From Burkholderiaceae bacterium (GTDB lineage Bacteria; Pseudomonadota; Gammaproteobacteria; Burkholderiales; Burkholderiaceae_F): a stretch of DNA of 7,312 bases. The translations under genes and the position numbers were made by a program. The stretch spans positions 1-7,312 of the forward strand of contig JACCYC010000028.1 of NCBI GenBank assembly GCA_013696665.1. Direction: 5' to 3'. Under the pieces are notes generated by a model. That model saw only the letters and a list, made by a program, of their open reading frames with translations. It was not told the DNA's origin and ran no database searches. This document shows, piece after piece, positions 1 through 6,768 of the stretch. How positions within the stretch are numbered: the stretch's first letter is position 1; each line of letters starts with the position of its first letter.

Positions 1-969
1 GGCGTGCTCAGCGAAATTCTGCAAGGCGTGCGAGGCATTGTGCCCCCGCAACTATTGGTCGGCATCGAAACCGCGGATGACGCTGCGGTCTATCAACTGA
101 ACGATGAGCAGGCGCTCATTGCAACCACGGATTTTTTTACGCCTGTGGTCGACGACCCTTATGACTTCGGCCGCATCGCGGCGACCAATGCAATCTCGGA
201 TGTATACGCAATGGGCGGAACGCCGATCATGGCGCTTGCGCTGCTTGGAATGCCGATCGACAAGATTCCGCTCGAAGTCATCCGGCGCATTGCAGAAGGC
301 GGCCAATCGATTTGCAACCGAATCGGAATTCCGATTGCCGGCGGCCACACGATCGATTCGGCCGAACCTATTTACGGGTTAGTTGCGCTCGGACTGGTGC
401 ATCCCTCAAAGGTCAAGAAAAACTGCGGCGCGAAAGCCGGCGACGTGCTGATTCTGGGCAAACCGCTCGGGGTTGGTGTCTATTCGGCAGCGCTGAAGAA
501 GAGCGCACTCGACGCCGCGGGCTACGCGCAGCTGCTTGCGAGCACGACGCAACTGAATACGCCTGGCCGCACATTTGCCGACATGCCGGACGTGCATGCG
601 ATGACCGACGTGACGGGGTTCGGCCTGCTCGGGCATTTAAATGAAATCGCGCTCGGCAGCGGCCTTGCCGCGCATGTGGATGTGAGGGTAGTGCCGCTTC
701 TGCCGCAAGCCGGAGAACTCGCGGCGGCTGGCTACGTCACCGGTGCTTCGAGCCGCAATTGGGCCGGGTACAACCAGCACATGACGCTTTCAAAAGTCAC
801 CGACACGCAGCGCGCATTGCTGACCGATCCGCAAACCAGCGGCGGGCTTTTGATCGCATGTGCTCCCGTCGCCGCGGAAGCGGTGCTCGACATCTTTCAC
901 GCTGATGGTTTTGAGCACGCGGCCGTGATCGGAAGAATGGCGCCTGGCGCAGGCATCATCGCCGAATGA
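1..969 (+). CDS. selD: Selenide, water dikinase (selenophosphate synthetase), 5' end outside window
   Basis: SelD uses ATP and selenide to make selenophosphate, the selenium donor for selenocysteine, 2-selenouridine in tRNA and, in some bacteria, selenoneine. The frame is open from base 1 and ends with TGA at 967-969, leaving about 322 residues. From memory of E. coli SelD (about 347 residues), roughly 25 N-terminal residues are missing. They include the catalytic Cys/Sec and adjacent Lys of the (C/U)GCK motif, so the GTG at 4 is an internal Val codon and not the start. Visible family motifs are LLVGIETADDAAVY (metal/ATP-binding Asp), TTDFF, DFGRIAATNAISD followed by AMGG, AGGHTID, TDVTGFGLLGHL and TDPQTSGGLL. 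The order and spacing match the family throughout, with no internal lesion. The gene converges on the AsmA gene with a 62 bp gap. Whether the catalytic residue is Cys or Sec cannot be seen. The identification is secure; which selenium pathway it feeds is not. Confidence 0.96.
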   Translation, partial: GVLSEILQGVRGIVPPQLLVGIETADDAAVYQLNDEQALIATTDFFTPVVDDPYDFGRIAATNAISDVYAMGGTPIMALALLGMPIDKIPLEVIRRIAEGGQSICNRIGIPIAGGHTIDSAEPIYGLVALGLVHPSKVKKNCGAKAGDVLILGKPLGVGVYSAALKKSALDAAGYAQLLASTTQLNTPGRTFADMPDVHAMTDVTGFGLLGHLNEIALGSGLAAHVDVRVVPLLPQAGELAAAGYVTGASSRNWAGYNQHMTLSKVTDTQRALLTDPQTSGGLLIACAPVAAEAVLDIFHADGFEHAAVIGRMAPGAGIIAE

Positions 970-1031
970 AGCGAGAGATCGCGCGCTCGCGTCGCGCTCT
1001 GCTCATGACCTAAAACTGATCGGCGGGCCGG

Positions 1032-3146
1032 TTATTTTTTCGCCGGCATATCCACGATCGGCGCCGGCGGACCGTTCCGCTTTTGCGTATCGACGATGGG
1101 CGCGGGTGTTGCGCGCTCGTCGACCGGCGCGTCACTGGCTTTTTTTCCAGATTGCTTGACCGCACCGCTGACCGACGAAAGTGCGGCCTGACAATCGGCG
1201 TTCTGACCCGGGCCGGTTTCTATCAGTGGAAGCAGTGCGAGTATTGGGTTCACAAGTGCAAGACCTATTGCGCCGAGGCCGCGCCCGACGGTCTGCGCTG
1301 ACACACCGAAGTCGACATCGCGAAAGGTGCCGTGGATATGCACGGGGCCGCGCAGGGACAGGATGCCCGGCTTCTTCGGCTTGGGGTCGAGCGTGATGTC
1401 GAGCTTTTCGGTGCCCAGGTTGATGGATCCGCTACCGCTGATGTTCGACTCCTCGGTATCGAACACGAACAGACCCATCGTTGCAAGGCCATCATCAACC
1501 GCAAATGAAACGGCACCACAGCGGATCTGGGTTGGACGATCTCCGCCGAAGAGCAGCGGCACCAGCTCACCGCCATGCAGGTTGACCAGCCATATGCCGA
1601 GCTCCGACACGCGCCCACCCGCCATACCCGCGCTGATCGTGCCATCCGAGGTCGCGAGCATGTCAGCAATCGAATTGCCGCGCCCCGCAAGCCGAATCTG
1701 CGCGCCCAGCGAGCCGGTGCTCGTGTTCTTGATGGTTTCGACCGTTGGAAACAATTGCCCAAGTTTTACGCGCCGCACATCGATCGAAGCCTTTGCAGCA
1801 ATTGGGTTGCTGCGTGCATCGAGCGTGATCTGCGAAACAAGATTGCCGCCCGCCAAACCAAAGTTCAATGGGTCGAGCACCAGCACGCCCCCGGCGAGCT
1901 TCAGGTGGGTCGAAAAATTTTCCAGCGGTATCTGCTCCGGAATCTTCAGCGTCGCCGCAGTCAGGCGAACGTCGGCATCCATCGCGTTCAACTTCTCCCG
2001 GTTGAAGTCGTTATCCGGAAAAACCTTTCCTGTGGGAAGCTTGGCCGGGGCTGCCTTGGCGGGCGTGGACTTACCTTGAACGGGAGCGGCAGACGGAACT
2101 TTGGCAGCGCCAGGGCGCGGTGCCAGCCCTATCAGCGGGCCCAGGTCGGCCAAATCCAGGCTCTTACTCTTTAGCGTGGCCGTCAGCATCGGACGTGGCT
2201 GACGGCGCTCGTAACGCGCGTCGCCTGCGAGGTCGGTGTTACCGATCACACCGCTGAAATTCTCGTAGGTGTATGTATCGCCATCACGAATCAAGTGACC
2301 CGTGACCCGATAAGGCGGCGTGTCCGGCAGCGCGATTGGCAGCGTCGGATACAGAGCGCCCAGGCTTGGCCCGCTGACCGAGACTTTTGCATCGACCCGC
2401 GCGAAATTCTTGATGCCTGTGACATGACCCTCCGCGTTCACGGAGGTCCGTCCAAATGTCAGCGCAAGCCGCAACGGAAACGGCTCACTCGAATCCCGCA
2501 GCGATAAAACGTTTCCGGTATCAGCCGTGCCCTGGAAGGGGTTGCCACGCCAGCGTCCACCGAACGTCATGCGCGATTCGTAGGCACCGTCGACCCTCGT
2601 TTCACCGGAAACGTCGACGTCGATGTTCTGAATCGCATCGCGAAACGACAGGCTTGCGTCGTTCAAAGCGAGCGACTGCACATCAATCGTGCGCGTCGAC
2701 GGCTCGTCGGATTTTCGCAATTGCCAGTTCGCCCGCCCGTCCTTGTCGCGCACCAGATCAACGTGACCTTCAGTCAGGCTCACAAGAGGCAGCACAATTT
2801 CGCTGGTGAACAGCGACGGTATGCTGACGCTCACCATCAGCTCACGCAAAATGCCCAGCGGTTCGTCGCCGGCCCATTCTGCGTTTCCGATCGCGATGTC
2901 GGAGATGACAATGCGCGGAAACCGCGCCAGTTCGACGTCCAGATGTCCGATCGTCACGGGCCTTCCACTCGATTCGCTCAAGCGGCGCTCGAGCGGACCG
3001 CGAAACCAGTTCCAGTCGAAAATGGCAACGAATACAAGCAGCCCGAGGGCGATCGCACCCAAAATCCATGGCCAGCGTCGCTTGCGCGGAGGCACAGGCG
3101 TATCCGGTTTAGATGGAGATGAAGGCGGAGTTGTCACTGTGCTCAC
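1032..3146 (-). CDS. AsmA family protein (inner-membrane anchored, periplasmic)
   Basis: This 704-residue protein resembles the AsmA/YhjG group of bridge-like envelope proteins, which are linked to outer-membrane biogenesis and phospholipid traffic; its exact substrate is unknown. A Pro-rich cytoplasmic N-terminus (1-22) and basic KRR precede one membrane segment (about 25-43), then FDWNWFRGPLERRLSESSGR and VTIGHLDVELARFPRIVISD, the characteristic AsmA start. A long beta-rich region follows. An Ala/Pro/Lys linker (about 342-376) leads to DFNREKLNAMDADVRL (380-395) and an AsmA C-terminal domain with LNFGLAGG, GSGSINLGTEKLDITLDPKP and LRGPVHIHGTFRD. The tail after about 665 is low in complexity and carries PAPIVD twice. 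Translation begins at GTG (3144-3146), with an in-frame TGA two codons upstream. No Shine-Dalgarno sequence is visible, and GTG codon 4 is an alternative start. The gene is divergent from the EgtB-type gene and convergent with selD. The family call is firm; the specific function is not. Confidence 0.92.
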   Translation of the reverse strand: MSTVTTPPSSPSKPDTPVPPRKRRWPWILGAIALGLLVFVAIFDWNWFRGPLERRLSESSGRPVTIGHLDVELARFPRIVISDIAIGNAEWAGDEPLGILRELMVSVSIPSLFTSEIVLPLVSLTEGHVDLVRDKDGRANWQLRKSDEPSTRTIDVQSLALNDASLSFRDAIQNIDVDVSGETRVDGAYESRMTFGGRWRGNPFQGTADTGNVLSLRDSSEPFPLRLALTFGRTSVNAEGHVTGIKNFARVDAKVSVSGPSLGALYPTLPIALPDTPPYRVTGHLIRDGDTYTYENFSGVIGNTDLAGDARYERRQPRPMLTATLKSKSLDLADLGPLIGLAPRPGAAKVPSAAPVQGKSTPAKAAPAKLPTGKVFPDNDFNREKLNAMDADVRLTAATLKIPEQIPLENFSTHLKLAGGVLVLDPLNFGLAGGNLVSQITLDARSNPIAAKASIDVRRVKLGQLFPTVETIKNTSTGSLGAQIRLAGRGNSIADMLATSDGTISAGMAGGRVSELGIWLVNLHGGELVPLLFGGDRPTQIRCGAVSFAVDDGLATMGLFVFDTEESNISGSGSINLGTEKLDITLDPKPKKPGILSLRGPVHIHGTFRDVDFGVSAQTVGRGLGAIGLALVNPILALLPLIETGPGQNADCQAALSSVSGAVKQSGKKASDAPVDERATPAPIVDTQKRNGPPAPIVDMPAKK
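1050..1106 (-). repeat. Short duplicated PAPIVD motif at the C-terminus of the AsmA protein
   Basis: Two 18-bp copies, at 1050-1067 and 1089-1106, are offset by 39 bp (13 codons) and match at 15 of 18 positions. Both encode PAPIVD (residues 694-699 and 681-686). All three mismatches are G/C changes at third codon positions, so the copies differ only synonymously. They lie in a low-complexity tail beyond the recognisable AsmA domain, and their role is unknown. Confidence 0.6.
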
Positions 3147-3263
3147 GTGTCAGAAAATGCAAATGCTGTGCCCACTGGCCTGGGGCTTGCTAAGAGCATT
3201 ATCGCGCCTCGATCTACCGAGCACGCGCCACGCAACTTTTAAAGCGCCAGTCAGTCGTTAGCC
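3147..3263. promoter_or_regulatory. Divergent intergenic region between the AsmA and EgtB-type genes
   Basis: These 117 bp separate the GTG start of the AsmA gene (minus strand) from the ATG of the EgtB-type gene (plus strand), so both promoters should lie here or reach into the neighbouring coding sequence. I see no convincing pair of -35 and -10 hexamers at proper spacing in either direction. GATAAT on the minus strand (3199-3204) is a -10-like sequence without a good -35. No clear operator palindrome or riboswitch fold is recognisable, and neither gene has a Shine-Dalgarno sequence. The regulatory label rests on gene geometry only. Confidence 0.35.
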
Positions 3264-4451
3264 ATGAACACTAGAAGCGAACTTCAGCGCGCCCGAGCAC
3301 ACACCGACTCGCTTTTCCAGCTTGTTTCCTGCGAGACGTTGTACGAGCGGCCGATCCCGGACCGCCATCGCCTGATTTTTTACGTCGGCCATCTGGACGC
3401 GTTTGATTGGAACCAACTGGGGCGCGGGGTCCACCGCATGCCGTCGTTCGCTACTGACTTTGATAGCTTGTTTGAAGCCGGCATCGATCCCCCGCCTGGA
3501 CAAGCCGCTCAAGATACGGCCGCAGACTGGCCCAGGTTGGACGCGGTGACGGCGTACGTTGCGCGCACGCGTACCGCGATTGACCAGATCTGGGATCACA
3601 TCCCATCCGACATGCAGCAAATGGTCATCGAGCACCGTTGGATGCACGCCGAGACGCTGTGCTACCTGCTCTACCAGCTTGATCCCGAGTTGAAGCGTCG
3701 CCCGAAAGTGGCGACAACCTACGATGCACCGGCGCCGAACCCGCGCTTTATAGCCATCCCGGCCGGCGATGCACCCCTCGGTCAACCTCCGGGAATGTTT
3801 GGTTGGGACAACGAATTCTCCGCGCATGAGCAGTCGGTCGACGCGTTCGAAATAGCCCAGCACAAAGTGACCAATGCGGAATATTTGCGCTTCGTAGAAG
3901 CGGGCGGCACGGCCCCGATCTTCTGGCGGCAGCGGAACGGCGCGTGGTCGCTGCGCCGCATGTTCGACGAAGTGCCCCTGCCTCCAGCGGCCCCCGTGTA
4001 TGCAACGCATCAGCAGGCAAGCGCGTACGCGCGCTGGGCAGGTTGCGATTTACCGACCGAAGCGCAGTGGCACCGAGCAGCATACGGGCGCAGCGATCAG
4101 CGTTTTCCGTGGGGCGACGCCGCGCCCAATGGCGTGCATGGGAATTTTGACTTTGTCGATTGGGATCCGGTTAGCGTCACGACATCGCCGGCGGGCGACA
4201 GCGTTTATGGTGTATCGCAGATGATCGGAAACGGATGGGAGTGGACGTCCACGCCGTTTGCGCCGTTCGAAGGCTTCAAGGCGCACACGTACTACCCGGG
4301 CTACTCGGCCAACTTTTTTGATGACGAGCACTACGTGCTCAAAGGCGCTTCGCCGGTCACCTCGCGAGCCTTGTTGCGGCGCTCGTTCCGAAACTGGTTC
4401 CGCAAAGATTATCCGTACGTCTTTTCTACTATCAGACTGATTAGACGCTGA
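3264..4451 (+). CDS. egtB: EgtB-type nonheme-iron sulfoxide synthase (DinB-like + FGE-sulfatase domains)
   Basis: EgtB-type enzymes use iron(II) and O2 to bond hercynine C2 to a sulfur donor (γ-glutamylcysteine or cysteine), giving the ergothioneine sulfoxide precursor. This 395-residue protein has both family domains. The N-terminal DinB-like bundle (about 1-145) contains FYVGHLDAFDWN with His43 and an H-x3-H-x-E motif, HRWMHAE (His124, His128, Glu130); together these form the expected three-His iron site. The C-terminal formylglycine-enzyme-like domain (about 160-395) shows FEIAQHKVTNAEYLRF, LPTEAQWHRAAYG, FPWGD, GNGWEWTSTPFAPFEGF, YYPGYSANFF and RRSFRNWF. Translation begins at ATG 3264; an in-frame TAA lies at 3240-3242 and no Shine-Dalgarno sequence is visible. 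The neighbouring egtD, which makes the substrate hercynine, supports the role. The motifs differ from the HEQQHQE form I associate with common EgtBs, so the donor could be Cys rather than γ-glutamylcysteine. A SenA-like selenoneine synthase is possible given selD nearby. The family is firm and the donor is open. Confidence 0.85.
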   Translation: MNTRSELQRARAHTDSLFQLVSCETLYERPIPDRHRLIFYVGHLDAFDWNQLGRGVHRMPSFATDFDSLFEAGIDPPPGQAAQDTAADWPRLDAVTAYVARTRTAIDQIWDHIPSDMQQMVIEHRWMHAETLCYLLYQLDPELKRRPKVATTYDAPAPNPRFIAIPAGDAPLGQPPGMFGWDNEFSAHEQSVDAFEIAQHKVTNAEYLRFVEAGGTAPIFWRQRNGAWSLRRMFDEVPLPPAAPVYATHQQASAYARWAGCDLPTEAQWHRAAYGRSDQRFPWGDAAPNGVHGNFDFVDWDPVSVTTSPAGDSVYGVSQMIGNGWEWTSTPFAPFEGFKAHTYYPGYSANFFDDEHYVLKGASPVTSRALLRRSFRNWFRKDYPYVFSTIRLIRR

Positions 4452-4454
4452 CGC

Positions 4455-5435
4455 CTACGCCTCGCCCAGAGCGACCGCAAAAGCGCTGGCGGCGTCGCTG
4501 TACACCGTTGCCGCCGAATAACCCGCTTGCCTGAAGAGCTCCCGCAACGTTGCGGGCGTGTACTTGTACGAATTTTCGGTGTGAATGTGATCCCCTGCGC
4601 GGAACTGACGGCTGTTGGAAGACCATTTAACCGCAAGATCGCGGCGTGCTTCCAGATGCATTTCGATGCGCGAGCATTCGGGATTAAAAAACGCAACATG
4701 GCGCCAATCGCCGACGTCGAAATTGCTGTCAAGCACGCCGTTCACGTTGCGGAGCACATTTAGATTGAAAGCAGCAGTAACCCCGAGCGGATCGTCGTAG
4801 GCAAGATCCAGCAGCGACTTTTCCTTTACCAGATCCACGCCCAGCAGCAGGTGGCTGTCGGGTCCGCCGGCCGCTCGCACACGTTGCAAGAACGCGAGCG
4901 CCTGGTCAGGCGTAAAGTTTCCAATCGACGAACCGGGAAAGAAAAATGCACGCGCGCCGCGCTCGACCTGAGGCGGCAGCTGGATGGTCCGCGTGAAGTC
5001 CTGCGCAATCCCTAGCATCTGATGTTGTGGATTGCGGGCGGCAAGAATCTCGAGGCGCTCCCGCAGAAAATCCGCTGCGATGTCGATTGCCACATATTGC
5101 GTCGGTGCCAGCCATCCAAATAGGCGCTCCGCCTTTTCGCAATTGCCGGCGCCGAGATCGATCAACACACTGCCCGGCCCGATGCGCGCCGCAATTTCGT
5201 GCACGTGCGCGTCGACGATCGATCGCTCGGTGCGCGTCAGTGGATATTCCGGCAGCTCGCAGATCGCCTCGAACAGACGCGAGCCGAGTGAGTCATAAAA
5301 ATATTTAGGCGGTATGAAAGCAGCAGGTTCCAGCAGCGCGGCAGTTAGCTCCACGCGGGGATCGATCGTCTGGCCGAGCAGATTTATAAATAGCGGGCGA
5401 GTGCGCGGCGGAGCAAGAATTTCGTCTGGAACCAT
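4455..5435 (-). CDS. egtD: L-histidine Nα-methyltransferase (hercynine synthase)
   Basis: EgtD transfers three methyl groups from S-adenosylmethionine to the α-amino group of histidine, giving hercynine, the first intermediate of ergothioneine (and selenoneine) synthesis in the cytoplasm. The 326 residues match the family's usual length. Motifs in order are PPKYFYDSLGSRLFE (42-56), ELPEYPLTRTE (60-70), the SAM-binding loop IDLGAGNCEKAE (92-103), AIDIA (116-120), FFPGSSIGNF (165-174), DLAYDDPLGVTAAFNLNVL (210-228), RIEMHL (256-261) and HTENSYKY (285-292). By recalled comparison with mycobacterial EgtD, Asn173, Tyr213, Met259, Glu287 and Ser289 correspond to the histidine-pocket residues, all present here. 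Translation begins at ATG 5433-5435. A GAGGG lies 13 nt upstream, rather far for a ribosome site, and TAAAAT lies 6 nt upstream. The gene follows ilvA by 31 bp on the same strand and converges on the EgtB-type gene with 3 bases between stops. Confidence 0.95.
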   Translation of the reverse strand: MVPDEILAPPRTRPLFINLLGQTIDPRVELTAALLEPAAFIPPKYFYDSLGSRLFEAICELPEYPLTRTERSIVDAHVHEIAARIGPGSVLIDLGAGNCEKAERLFGWLAPTQYVAIDIAADFLRERLEILAARNPQHQMLGIAQDFTRTIQLPPQVERGARAFFFPGSSIGNFTPDQALAFLQRVRAAGGPDSHLLLGVDLVKEKSLLDLAYDDPLGVTAAFNLNVLRNVNGVLDSNFDVGDWRHVAFFNPECSRIEMHLEARRDLAVKWSSNSRQFRAGDHIHTENSYKYTPATLRELFRQAGYSAATVYSDAASAFAVALGEA

Positions 5436-5466
5436 CGCCGGATTTTAACCCTCGCTACAAAGCGCG

Positions 5467-6699
5467 CTAATACGGATGTGTCGTTGCGTATAGACCTGCA
5501 GCGTGCAGCACGCGCAGCACTTCTTCAATGTGATCCGGGCCGCGCGTCTGCAGAACGAACTCGAGTTCTGCGTTTTGCACCGGCAACGTCGTAAACGCCC
5601 GTTGATGCTCGACCTCTTCAATGTTGGCGCCCGCTTGCCCAATCAACGTGGCCGCACGCGCCAGTTCGCCCGGGACATCGCGCGTGTGCACGCGAATTCG
5701 AGCCAATCGACCAGCACGAACCATGCCGCGTTCGATGATATCGGCCAAAAACATCGGATCGATGTTCCCGCCGCACAGGATCAGACCGACCTTGCGCCCC
5801 GCAAATCGCTCGCGGTGACGCATCACCGCGGCCAGACCCGTGGCACCAGCGCCCTCGACCACGGTTTTTTCAATCTCGAGCAACATCACGATCGCCTGTT
5901 CGATGTCGCCTTCGGAAACCAGCACGACGTCGTCGACCAATTTCCTGACGATCTGCAGTGTCAGATCGCCAGGATGCTTTACCGCAATGCCTTCGGCCAG
6001 CGTTGCATTGGCCGAAGGCATGTCCACGCCCTTGAACGCGGCATACATCGACGGGAACTGTTCGGTCTGCACACCGACGATGTCGATCGTCGGCTTTAAT
6101 TGGTGCGCAGCCACTGCGATTCCAGAGATCAGTCCTCCGCCTCCGACCGCAACGCACAGGCAGTCGATCTCAGGCTGCTGCTGCAGCATTTCGAGCGCGA
6201 TCGTTCCCTGCCCCGCGATGATGTCGGCATCGTCGTATGGGTGAACCATCGTCAATGCACGCGAGATCGCCAACCGCGCGGCCTCCGTCTTTGCATCGTC
6301 GAACGTATCGCCGAAAAGAACCACTTCCGCACCGAAGCCGCGCGTGCGCTCGATCTTGACCATCGGCGAGAAACGCGGCATCACGATCACCGCTGGTACG
6401 CTGAGCCGCTGTGCGTGATAGGCGACACCCTGCGCATGATTGCCAGCCGAAACGGCAATCACACCCTTGTCGCGTTGCTGCTTCGACAGCAATGAAAGCT
6501 TGTTCAGAGCGCCGCGTTCCTTGAATGACGAGGTGAACTGCAGGTTCTCAAACTTCAGGTAGATCTCGGCGCCGGTGATCTGTGACAAGGTCTGCGAATG
6601 CAGGCACGGCGTGATCTCGACGTGCCCCGCAATACGCGCTTGCGCCGCAACAACATCGTTATAGGTGACTGCGAGAGCGCTCAAGTGGGTTGGCGGCAC
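5467..6699 (-). CDS. ilvA: Threonine ammonia-lyase (threonine dehydratase), PLP-dependent, with ACT domain
   Basis: The enzyme deaminates L-threonine to 2-oxobutanoate and ammonia, feeding isoleucine synthesis or threonine breakdown. The 410-residue length and single C-terminal ACT domain fit the shorter threonine ammonia-lyase class; E. coli IlvA is longer, with two ACT-like subdomains, and TdcB is shorter and lacks ACT. The fold-type II PLP motifs are intact: KFENLQFTSSFKERGA (49-64) with the PLP-binding Lys60, SAGNHAQGVA (84-93), the phosphate-binding loop GGGGLISG (186-193), EGAGATGLA (282-290) and CGGNID (309-314). The ACT domain (about 332-405) begins RLARIRVHTRDVPGELA and probably gives allosteric control. 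Translation begins at GTG (6697-6699); no other usual start codon lies between it and the upstream in-frame TGA, and there is no Shine-Dalgarno sequence. It may be cotranscribed with egtD, 31 bp downstream. A biosynthetic versus catabolic role cannot be decided; serine dehydratase activity is a lesser alternative. Confidence 0.93.
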   Translation of the reverse strand: MPPTHLSALAVTYNDVVAAQARIAGHVEITPCLHSQTLSQITGAEIYLKFENLQFTSSFKERGALNKLSLLSKQQRDKGVIAVSAGNHAQGVAYHAQRLSVPAVIVMPRFSPMVKIERTRGFGAEVVLFGDTFDDAKTEAARLAISRALTMVHPYDDADIIAGQGTIALEMLQQQPEIDCLCVAVGGGGLISGIAVAAHQLKPTIDIVGVQTEQFPSMYAAFKGVDMPSANATLAEGIAVKHPGDLTLQIVRKLVDDVVLVSEGDIEQAIVMLLEIEKTVVEGAGATGLAAVMRHRERFAGRKVGLILCGGNIDPMFLADIIERGMVRAGRLARIRVHTRDVPGELARAATLIGQAGANIEEVEHQRAFTTLPVQNAELEFVLQTRGPDHIEEVLRVLHAAGLYATTHPY

Positions 6700-6768
6700 G
6701 ATGGGGAAGCGATTGTAACGAGCGCTGTTCGTTCAAGCCCGACCGGTGCACTCCGTAGAATGATTGGC
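6700..6768. promoter_or_regulatory. Divergent intergenic region between ilvA and the ABC ATPase gene, with -10-like hexamers on both strands
   Basis: The region between the ilvA GTG and the ATPase ATG must hold start signals for both genes. On the minus strand, TACAAT (plus coordinates 6712-6717) lies 12 nt before the ilvA GTG. On the plus strand, TAGAAT (6756-6761) lies 7 nt before the ATG at 6769. Each matches the -10 consensus at five of six positions, but no good -35 sits at 16-18 bp spacing. Neither gene has a Shine-Dalgarno sequence. If the hexamers are real, both transcripts would have no leader or a very short one. This is inference from short matches. Confidence 0.3.

Noticed and set aside
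974..1000. G+C-rich imperfect hairpin between the convergent selD and AsmA genes (974-983 pairing with 993-1000, two-base bulge)
   Set aside because: No T-run follows on either strand and the stem is short and bulged in alternating G/C sequence, so it does not meet the pattern of an intrinsic terminator.
1032..1052. GCCGG/CCGGC inverted repeat around the A-rich end of the AsmA gene
   Set aside because: A 5-bp stem with an 11-base loop that includes the stop codon is too weak, and the A/T run is in the loop rather than after the stem.
1327..2174. Long plus-strand open frames (up to 250 codons) antisense to the AsmA gene
   Set aside because: They lie wholly inside the AsmA coding sequence, show no recognisable domain, and are Arg/Pro/Ser-rich as expected of shadow frames in G+C-rich DNA.
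3258..4010. A 250-codon minus-strand open frame opposite the EgtB-type gene
   Set aside because: It is a shadow of a well-supported gene; the translation is Arg/His/Gly-rich without motifs.
5503..6099. A 198-codon plus-strand open frame opposite ilvA
   Set aside because: The opposite strand encodes an intact PLP enzyme with all its motifs; this frame has none.
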